A DNA stretch of 19,431 bases. Origin: Clostridia bacterium (lineage in GTDB: Bacteria > Bacillota_A > Clostridia > Christensenellales > Aristaeellaceae). The DNA lies in contig JAFUDW010000060.1 of the NCBI GenBank assembly GCA_017464225.1, positions 1 through 19,431 on the forward strand, given 5' to 3'. The notes under the pieces are model-generated. The model made no database searches. It was given only the letters and a program-made list of their open reading frames with translations, and had not been told where the DNA came from. Positions within the stretch are counted from its first letter, which is position 1. Every line of letters begins with the position of its first letter. The position numbers were made by a program, and so were the translations under genes. Below, one piece after another: positions 7,346 to 13,421 of the stretch.

Positions 7346-9702
7346 GGCAAACGACGGAGCGCTGCGATTTCCTGGTGGCCGGCGGCGGGCTGAGCGGCAT
7401 CTGCGCCGCGGTGCAGGCGGCGCGGCTGGGCCTGCGGGTGATCCTGGCGGAAAAGGAGATGCTGCTGGGCGGGAACGCCGGGCCCAATATGGGCGTTGCC
7501 GCCACAGCCGCCATGATCACCAACCCGTATTATAACGAGATGGGCCTGATCGAGGAGATCGAGGAGTGCGTCAATGCCCGGGGCGCGCGAATGGTGCCCA
7601 CCATCGTCAATTACAACATCTCCCCCGAGGTGGACGCCGTGCTTTCGGAAATGCTGGAGGAGGCCGGTGTGATCGTTTACCGGAGGCATCTGGTATTGGA
7701 ATGCAAAAAGCGGGGGAGCAGGATCGCTTCGGTGACGCTGCTGAACCTGGAAAACTTGGACCGGGTCCATGTGGACACCCCGGGTACGCTGATCGACTGC
7801 ACGGGAGAGGCGATCCTGGCCCAGCTGGCGGGCGCCGACATGGCCATGGGCCGCGAGGGAAGGGATGAAACGGGGGAAAGGAGCGCTCCCGAACGGGCGG
7901 ACGGCATCGTTTCCGCCGCCAGCCTGACGGCGGTGGCGGTGGACACCGGCGTGGACTGCCCCTTTGTCCCGCCGGCGGGCACGCCGCCGTGGAATCCCGA
8001 AAAGCCCAGCAGCCGCTTTGATCCGTCCCAGAAGGTGCATTTTCTGTGGCAGGTGGACGAGGGCGGGGAAAACGAGCGGAACCATCCAGCCTACAGCCCC
8101 CAAGCGCTGTACCTGCGCTTGACGCGGCGGATATTCAGCCAATGGGATTACCTGAAAAACAAGCGCTATCCCGAGGAGCTTAGGACCCATCAGTTGATCT
8201 GGATCAGCCCCATCCTGGGACGCCGCGAATCCCGAAGGATATTGGGAGATTACCTGCTGACCCAGACCGATATCGAGGCCTGCCGCGTTTTTCCGGATGC
8301 CGTGGCTTTCGGCGGCTCCTTCCTGGACGAGCATTTGCCCAGCTTTGACGGAGGTTACGAGGTGCGGTACTATGCCCGCCCGCTGCCCTACGATATCCCC
8401 TATCGGTGCATTTATTCCCGGAATGTGGAAAACCTTTTTTCCGGCGGCAGGGCGGTGGGCGTATCCCACCTGGCCTTCACCTCGGTACGGTTGATTCGCA
8501 CGGGCTGCGGGCTGGCCCAGGCTGCCGGTGCGGCGGCGGCGCTTTGCGTCCGGCATCGGTGTACGCCCCGGACGGTGGGCGCGCGCTGGATGGACGAGCT
8601 GCGGCAGCTGCTTTTGGAGCAGGACGCCTATCTTCCGGGCGTTCGGGCGGATTTCAAGGATGATCTGGCCCGGGAAGCGGTGATCACGGCCGATTCGGAG
8701 GCGGCGATCCATGGGCCCGACAGGCCCCGGGGAAGCTGGAAAAGCGCGGAAACAGGCGTGAAGGCGCTGCTGTTTACGTACCCCGAGCGGATCGATCATT
8801 TCAGCGTATGGCTTCGGAATCCGGGCCCCGGAACGGCCGCCGTACAAGCTCAGGTGTATCTGGAGCGGACGCCGTCCCAGGAGTTTTGGCCTGCTCCGCC
8901 CACCTGGACCGATCCCGTCAGCGGTGAATTCCATGAGGGCGAGGGGCAGATCGCGCCGGAGGGCACGGAGGAGATCAGAAGCGTCCAGGGCTGCCGAAAT
9001 TATTTTATCCGCCGGGACGCGGTGGAGCCGGCGGAGCGGCTGGCCGGGACGGAGACCGCGGTTCCGGGAGGCTTTGAAGGGTACGTACGGTTTGACGTTC
9101 CCTGCGGCGGTTTTCCAGCCGGGGAGCGTTCCGTTTGGCGACAGGCGGTGTCACTGTGCGTGAAGGGCCCGGTGGAGGTCCTGCTGGCGCCGCCTCCCGT
9201 TGATGTGGCGGAGGGCTGGGCGGACGGCAGACAAACGCCGGAGACGATGCCGGTGATCCGGCTGTCGCCTGCTGTAGTGCCCAGCGCGGCTGTCCAGATG
9301 GCGGACGGGTTCATCCACCGGGAGGGGCAAAGCAGCCTGCATGCCTGGGTCAGCGCGCTGCCTCTGCCCCAAAGCGCCGTGTTCTCCTGGCCCGAGGCCC
9401 GGCGGATCGGGCAGGTCATCCTGCATTTTGATATCACGGAAAGGCTTTGGCGCGATATGTATATCAGCCGGCTCGAGCCCGCGCCCGCCCGGCTTGCCAA
9501 GGGTTTCAGGCTGGAAGTGATGCGGGAGGATGGGCGCTGGAGCAAGGTGTATGAAACAAAGGAAAATACGCGCAGGTTCTGCGCCGTTACGCTGGAGCAC
9601 CCCGAGCTTGCCCGGGCGCTGCGGCTGACGGTCATCGAAACCTGGGGCGGAGGGCCCGCCCGTGTAAATGAAGTGCGTATTTACGCTGAAAGGAAGTACT
9701 GA
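7342..9702 (+). CDS. FAD-dependent oxidoreductase (FAD_oxidored family) with C-terminal beta-sandwich region
   Basis: This is a 786-residue flavoprotein. The N-terminal half has the Rossmann dinucleotide motif at 12-19 (VAGGGLSG, GxGxxG), the acidic end of the second strand (LAEKE, 35-39), the LLGGNAG segment (41-47), and LGRRESRRILGDYLL (292-306), typical of PF12831 enzymes. The FAD-domain closure GGRAVGVSHLAFTSVRLIRT lies at 368-387, followed by GCGLAQAAG. Residues beyond about 440 have no FAD motif and look like beta-rich accessory domains; the last about 150 residues (ending RALRLTVIETWGGGPARVNE, then VRIYAERKY) resemble an F5/8 type C (discoidin) carbohydrate-binding fold. There is no signal peptide, so it should act in the cytoplasm. 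It starts at an ATGA overlap with the permease. The family oxidises diverse substrates; its place in a sugar operon suggests a sugar or sugar acid, but the substrate is unknown. Confidence 0.85.
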   Translation: MRQTTERCDFLVAGGGLSGICAAVQAARLGLRVILAEKEMLLGGNAGPNMGVAATAAMITNPYYNEMGLIEEIEECVNARGARMVPTIVNYNISPEVDAVLSEMLEEAGVIVYRRHLVLECKKRGSRIASVTLLNLENLDRVHVDTPGTLIDCTGEAILAQLAGADMAMGREGRDETGERSAPERADGIVSAASLTAVAVDTGVDCPFVPPAGTPPWNPEKPSSRFDPSQKVHFLWQVDEGGENERNHPAYSPQALYLRLTRRIFSQWDYLKNKRYPEELRTHQLIWISPILGRRESRRILGDYLLTQTDIEACRVFPDAVAFGGSFLDEHLPSFDGGYEVRYYARPLPYDIPYRCIYSRNVENLFSGGRAVGVSHLAFTSVRLIRTGCGLAQAAGAAAALCVRHRCTPRTVGARWMDELRQLLLEQDAYLPGVRADFKDDLAREAVITADSEAAIHGPDRPRGSWKSAETGVKALLFTYPERIDHFSVWLRNPGPGTAAVQAQVYLERTPSQEFWPAPPTWTDPVSGEFHEGEGQIAPEGTEEIRSVQGCRNYFIRRDAVEPAERLAGTETAVPGGFEGYVRFDVPCGGFPAGERSVWRQAVSLCVKGPVEVLLAPPPVDVAEGWADGRQTPETMPVIRLSPAVVPSAAVQMADGFIHREGQSSLHAWVSALPLPQSAVFSWPEARRIGQVILHFDITERLWRDMYISRLEPAPARLAKGFRLEVMREDGRWSKVYETKENTRRFCAVTLEHPELARALRLTVIETWGGGPARVNEVRIYAERKY

Positions 9703-9703
9703 T

Positions 9704-10615
9704 ATGCTGAAACGACTGTATGGCGTGGTATGCGCCACCATCACGCCCATGCTGCCCGACGGATCGGTGGATCTGGAAAGCGCGGGCAGGCTGTATCGGT
9801 GCCTGACGGAGGCGGGGATCACCGGCCTGTATCCCAATGGGACAAACGGGGAAAGCCTGTCGCTGAGCTATGATGAGCGCTGCGCACTGGCGGAGCGCTG
9901 CACGGTTGAGGCGACTGGAAAAAGCAGCGTATACGTGCAGTGCGGCGCGGCGTCGGCGGAGGAAACGCGGAGGAACATCCTTTTTGCCCAAAGCTGCGGG
10001 GCCGACGGCGCGGGGATCATGACCCCGGTGTTTTTCCCCGTGGACGAGGAGGGCATGGAGGCATATTACGATCAAATGCTGCAAGCGACGCCAGAGCTGC
10101 CGGCCTACGTATACAATATCCCCTCCAGGACGGGAAACGATGTTTCCCCAGCGCTTCTGGGACGGCTGATGGGGCGGTATCCCAGGCTGTATGGGATCAA
10201 ATACAGCGCGCCCGATCTGCTGCGGATCGGGCAGTATGTCCATTGCTGCGGGGACAGGCGGCCGGACGTGCTGATCGGCTGCGATCCCCTGGCGGTATGC
10301 TGCTTGGATATGGGTGGCGTGGGCTGGGTGTCCGGCCCGGCCGCTGCCTTCAGAGAAAGTTTCGTCCGCCTGCACCGGCAGTCCGGGACCGACCGGGCGG
10401 GCATGAAGGAGACGCAGGCATGGATCGCATACCTATCTTCCCAATTGGCCGGGATCCCGGAGATCCCCGCCGTCAAATACCTGCTGATGCGGCGCGGGAT
10501 CATCCGCCATGACGCCTGCCGGTCGCCGCTGCGGCCCCTTCGGAGCGGGGAAAAGGAACGACTGGACCGCCTGCTGGCCCTTTATCTGGAGAGGGAAGGA
10601 CGGAAGGAAGGATGA
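9704..10615 (+). CDS. DHDPS/N-acetylneuraminate-lyase-family class I aldolase
   Basis: This is a 303-residue TIM-barrel enzyme forming a Schiff base with a 2-oxo acid, usually making or breaking a pyruvate C-C bond. The family elements are present: pyruvate-carboxylate-binding GTNGE (46-50, where GTTGE is usual), catalytic Tyr137 in YNIPSRTG, and Schiff-base Lys166 in LYGIKYSAP. The substitution T to N in GTNGE and the KYSA context do not by themselves separate DHDPS from sialate lyase, 2-keto-3-deoxygluconate aldolase or related enzymes. Its operon context (sugar importer, oxidoreductase, sugar kinase) argues for a catabolic sugar-acid aldolase rather than DapA in lysine synthesis. The start at 9704 is one base after the previous stop, with AAAGGAAG upstream. 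It overlaps the kinase gene by an ATGA. Confidence 0.88.
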   Translation: MLKRLYGVVCATITPMLPDGSVDLESAGRLYRCLTEAGITGLYPNGTNGESLSLSYDERCALAERCTVEATGKSSVYVQCGAASAEETRRNILFAQSCGADGAGIMTPVFFPVDEEGMEAYYDQMLQATPELPAYVYNIPSRTGNDVSPALLGRLMGRYPRLYGIKYSAPDLLRIGQYVHCCGDRRPDVLIGCDPLAVCCLDMGGVGWVSGPAAAFRESFVRLHRQSGTDRAGMKETQAWIAYLSSQLAGIPEIPAVKYLLMRRGIIRHDACRSPLRPLRSGEKERLDRLLALYLEREGRKEG

Positions 10616-11514
10616 AAGCCCTGAACTTTGGATCGCTGAATCTGGATCATGTATACAGCGTGCCGCATCAGGTGCGGACAGGAGAAACCCTACCGGCGGC
10701 GGGATATGAAACCCACGTGGGCGGCAAGGGACTGAACCAGTCGGTGGCGCTGCGTGGGGGCGGAGTTCCCGTCTTCCACGCGGGCTGTGTGGGCAAGGAC
10801 GGCGGCATGCTGGTGGATTTCCTTGCTTCCCGGGGCGTGGATACCTCCTTGATCCGCGTGTCGGATACGCCCACTGGCCACGCGGTGATCCAGGTGGATG
10901 CTGCGGGGGATAACGGTATTTTGCTGTACCCGGGTGCGAATTACGCCATCGACGAGACCCAGGCGGAGGAGACCCTTCGGGGGTTTGACGCGGGCGACCT
11001 GCTGGTGCTCCAGAATGAAACGAGCTGCCTGGAGACTATGATCCGCAAGGCGCGGGATAAGCGGATGCTGATCGCTCTCAATCCCTCTCCGGTGGATCAG
11101 GCGCTGCTGTCGCTGCCGTTGGAAATGGTGGATATCCTGATTTTCAATGAAGTGGAGGGCAAACAGCTTGCCGGCTGTGACGCCCCCGGCGATATCCTGG
11201 ACGCGCTGGTGCAAAAATATCCCCGGGCCAGGCTGGTGCTCACGCTGGGGAGCGCGGGCAGCGTTTACCGGCAGGGGCAAATCGTTCTCAGGCAACAGGC
11301 CTACCGGGTCGCCGCGGTGGATACGACAGGCGCGGGCGATACCTTCACCGGCTTTTTCCTTTCGGCGCTGATGCGCGGGGAGCAGGCCGGGGACGCGCTT
11401 CGCCTGGCGTCAGCGGCTGCGGCGATGTCGGTGACCCGCAAGGGCGCGGCGGAATCGATCCCCCAGCTGCCGGACGTGCTGGACTGGCTGACGGCGCGGC
11501 ACAAGGACGCCTGA
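10612..11514 (+). CDS. Ribokinase-family (PfkB) carbohydrate kinase
   Basis: This is a 300-residue cytoplasmic kinase that transfers phosphate from ATP to a sugar or sugar-acid hydroxyl. The ribokinase-type substrate motif GGKGLNQSVAL (37-47; ribokinase has GGKGANQ), the metal-associated NEVE (179-182) and the PfkB signature DTTGAGDTFTGFF (237-249), with catalytic base Asp243, are all visible. The length matches the family. It is the last gene of the operon and overlaps the aldolase by ATGA. It resembles RbsK more than KdgK or fructokinase by the GGKG motif, but no ribose-specific partner is present and the substrate is open. A bidirectional terminator follows 28 bases after the stop. Confidence 0.92.
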   Translation: MKALNFGSLNLDHVYSVPHQVRTGETLPAAGYETHVGGKGLNQSVALRGGGVPVFHAGCVGKDGGMLVDFLASRGVDTSLIRVSDTPTGHAVIQVDAAGDNGILLYPGANYAIDETQAEETLRGFDAGDLLVLQNETSCLETMIRKARDKRMLIALNPSPVDQALLSLPLEMVDILIFNEVEGKQLAGCDAPGDILDALVQKYPRARLVLTLGSAGSVYRQGQIVLRQQAYRVAAVDTTGAGDTFTGFFLSALMRGEQAGDALRLASAAAAMSVTRKGAAESIPQLPDVLDWLTARHKDA

Positions 11515-11537
11515 GCGGAAGCGTACACCGAGCATAC

Positions 11538-11576
11538 AAAAAGGACCTGTCCGTAAAACGGATCGGGTCCCTCTTT
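11538..11576. terminator. Bidirectional intrinsic terminator between converging genes
   Basis: The stem is GGACC (11543-11547) with GGTCC (11566-11570), plus TCCG (11550-11553) with CGGA (11559-11562), around loop TAAAA. On the minus strand it is followed by TTTTT, a good tract for the 11601 gene. On the plus strand it is followed by CTCTTT, a weaker tract ending the sugar operon. Confidence 0.8.
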
Positions 11577-11600
11577 GCATAAGCGGTCGTGGAGGGCTGC

Positions 11601-12092
11601 TTATTTTTTATTTCTATCGCCCAGATATCCCACCACGGCGGTGTAGATCAGGCCGACGCCCTGGCAGATCACGGGCAGGCTGGTGGCGGCGTTGTAGAAT
11701 ACCACAATGATGCCCAGAATGATGGCGACGACAGCCAGGATCATGTGCAGCTTGAGGCCAAGCTTGTATCCGCGGTACAGGTTTTGCGCGCCGATGAGGA
11801 TGATGACCACGCCGATGACCACATTGATGAGGCTGATAAAGCGTTGGGTGTTGAACAGGATCCACAGCCCCACAAGGCAGATCAGGATATTGCCCAGCAG
11901 GCTGGCCATCGCGTCGGGGGATTTCGATTTTGTTTTGCACCAGCCGATGATGCCGGAAGCGGCGGACAGGATCAGGCCGACGGCCAGGATCTTGCCAATG
12001 ATATCCTGGGCCAGGTTATGGCCGATGATCAGCGCCAGACCCAGCGCCGCCAGGATCAGCCAGTGCAGAATACCGGATTTTGCTTTCTTCAT
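11601..12092 (-). CDS. Small six-helix membrane protein, DUF308/HdeD-like
   Basis: This is a 163-residue protein made almost entirely of hydrophobic helices (about 9-28, 31-51, 64-82, 84-103, 114-133 and 135-155), with basic ends (MKKAKSG at the start, GDRNKK at the stop). The pattern of paired helices with Gly-rich turns matches the DUF308/HdeD group, whose role is unclear (acid or envelope stress in Enterobacteria). The ATG at 12092 is chosen because AAGGAGG lies 9 bases upstream; the open frame extends to 12197 but that part spans the promoter. It is transcribed singly and ends at the shared bidirectional terminator. Confidence 0.75.
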   Translation of the reverse strand: MKKAKSGILHWLILAALGLALIIGHNLAQDIIGKILAVGLILSAASGIIGWCKTKSKSPDAMASLLGNILICLVGLWILFNTQRFISLINVVIGVVIILIGAQNLYRGYKLGLKLHMILAVVAIILGIIVVFYNAATSLPVICQGVGLIYTAVVGYLGDRNKK

Positions 12093-12135
12093 CGTAAATT
12101 GCCTCCTTGGAAAATGTTGCCGAATTCCATGGATT

Positions 12136-12164
12136 ATGATATGCCCGCCGTCCGCGTTTGTCAA
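12136..12164 (-). promoter_or_regulatory. Strong sigma-A promoter for the DUF308-like gene
   Basis: On the minus strand there is a perfect TTGACA (12164-12159), a 17-base spacer and TATCAT (12141-12136). The leader would be about 37 bases. This is the closest to consensus of all -35 elements seen in the window. Confidence 0.8.
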
Positions 12165-12184
12165 CCGATCATGAGGGAACGATG

Positions 12185-12219
12185 ATAAATATTTCATGAG
12201 AAAACAATTATAAATATTT
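12185..12219. repeat. Two copies of ATAAATATTT, 25 bp apart, in a divergent intergenic region
   Basis: ATAAATATTT occurs at 12185-12194 and 12210-12219; its core AAATATTT is self-complementary. It lies between the divergent promoters of the DUF308-like and YetF genes, in an AT-rich patch unlike the GC-rich surroundings. It could be a repressor site or an UP-element-like tract. Confidence 0.4.
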
Positions 12220-12280
12220 TATCGATTATGCCGCATTTTGCGCCGCCCGGGAACAGATAATATCCGGGGAGGTGTTCGCT

Positions 12281-12997
12281 TTGCTGACGATTTTTGTTCG
12301 GGCGATCCTGCTGTACGGCTTTTCGGTGTTTGCCATGCGCGTCATGGGCAAGCGGCAGATCGGACAGCTGCAGCCCTACGAGCTGGTATCGGCCATATTG
12401 ATCGCCGATTTGGTATCCGAGCCCATGTCCGGCGCTGAAACGCCGCTGTTGTACGGCATTGTGCCGGTGCTGGCACTGCTGCTCATGCACAGCGTGTTTG
12501 GTCTGCTGGGCATGAAAAGCCCGGGGTTTCGGCGGCTGCTCAACGGCAGCGCCAAGGTGCTGATCCGGGAGGGAAGCATCCAGTATGAGGCGCTGCGGCA
12601 GGTATGCATGCCGGTATCCGATCTGATGGAAACGGTGCGCGCCGCGGGCGTACTGAGCGTCGGGGATGTGGAAACGGCGGTGCTGGAAACCAACGGTGTG
12701 CTCAGCGTTTTTCCACGGTCGTCGGAGCGGCCGCCCACCGCGAAGGAGCTGGGGCTTTCGCCGCAGGAAGAGGGCTTGCCCCATGTGCTGATTTCAGACG
12801 GTATATATCGGGAGGATGAGCTGCGCCGCTTTGGCATCAGCCGCGAGGCGCTGGACCGTTTTCTCGCAAATCATGGCCTGGGACCGGACAAGCGCGTGCT
12901 GCTGTGCTCGCTGGACAGTAAAAATACCGTGTATGTCCAGCAGTCCGGCCCGGAGCAAAAGTCGCGGCGCATACAGTGGAAGGGGGAGAAGGCATGA
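12281..12997 (+). CDS. YetF/DUF421 family membrane protein
   Basis: This is a 238-residue protein. The N-terminal part has membrane helices (about 2-22, 37-50 and 58-80) and the family hallmark RVMGKRQIGQLQPYELVSAI (about 21-40). The cytoplasmic C-terminal part carries the DUF421 domain (LIREGSIQYEALRQVCMPVS, then DLMETVRAAGVLSVGDVETA, then VLETNGVLSVFP). These proteins are common in sporulating Bacillota; some are linked to spore or envelope stress, but the molecular role is not settled. The start is read as TTG at 12281 because GGGGAGG (12266-12272) lies 8 bases before it; an in-frame GTG at 12272 overlaps that site. The next gene overlaps by ATGA, forming a two-gene unit. Confidence 0.88.
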   Translation: MLTIFVRAILLYGFSVFAMRVMGKRQIGQLQPYELVSAILIADLVSEPMSGAETPLLYGIVPVLALLLMHSVFGLLGMKSPGFRRLLNGSAKVLIREGSIQYEALRQVCMPVSDLMETVRAAGVLSVGDVETAVLETNGVLSVFPRSSERPPTAKELGLSPQEEGLPHVLISDGIYREDELRRFGISREALDRFLANHGLGPDKRVLLCSLDSKNTVYVQQSGPEQKSRRIQWKGEKA

Positions 12998-13377
12998 AAC
13001 GCTGCGCTCTCGTGATCGTCGCTGTGCTGAGCCTGGTGGCCGCTGTATGCGGATACTGTGAATGGTATAACGGCCATACCGCGCGGCGCTATGCCCTGGC
13101 GCTGGAGCCAGTGGAAAAGGCTGTTGAGGAGGAAAACTGGGAAGATGCCGCATCCAGGACCTCTATGCTTTTATCCCAATGGGAAAGGGAGAGCGGCTTT
13201 ATACAGCTGTGGATCAATCATGCCGATACTGATGCCGTGTCCCATGCCCTGCGCGGACTGCTGACGGCCGCCCGGAATGCAGATTCTTTATCCGCCCTGT
13301 TGTTTTACGGCGATTGTTTGGAAAATTTCGATCATTTGCACCACCGGGATGCATTTACATTGAAAAACATATTATGA
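12994..13377 (+). CDS. DUF4363 family protein
   Basis: This is a 127-residue protein with one N-terminal hydrophobic helix (about 3-24), which may be a membrane anchor or signal, and an acidic helical domain outside the membrane. It carries the features I associate with DUF4363: ENWEDAASRTSMLLSQWERE in the middle, an INHADTDAVSHALRGL segment, and the terminal LKNIL. DUF4363 genes are regularly found directly after a YetF/DUF421 gene in Clostridia, as here with an ATGA overlap, so the two probably act together at the membrane. The start ATG at 12994 is preceded by AGGGGGAG. No catalytic motif is seen. Confidence 0.8.
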   Translation: MKRCALVIVAVLSLVAAVCGYCEWYNGHTARRYALALEPVEKAVEEENWEDAASRTSMLLSQWERESGFIQLWINHADTDAVSHALRGLLTAARNADSLSALLFYGDCLENFDHLHHRDAFTLKNIL

Positions 13378-13383
13378 TATAAT
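13354..13383 (+). promoter_or_regulatory. Extended -10 sigma-A promoter for the LRR protein, inside the end of the DUF4363 gene
   Basis: TTTACA (13354-13359), an 18-base spacer and consensus TATAAT (13378-13383) preceded by TGA. The -35 and spacer lie within the last codons of the DUF4363 gene. Start near 13390, about 32 bases before the ATG. Confidence 0.7.
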
Positions 13384-13421
13384 GAGTTGTTCTCGGCAAA
13401 CTGAAAGAGGAGCACAAACGA

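Noticed and set aside
7204..8934. 576-residue minus-strand open frame antisense to the oxidoreductase
   Set aside because: It mirrors a GC-rich coding gene, has a His/Arg/Gln/Pro-rich composition with no domain, and no ribosome binding site supports it.
9704..10615. Aldolase as dapA of lysine biosynthesis
   Set aside because: Family residues allow it, but the operon is a sugar importer with a kinase and oxidoreductase and holds no other lysine gene.
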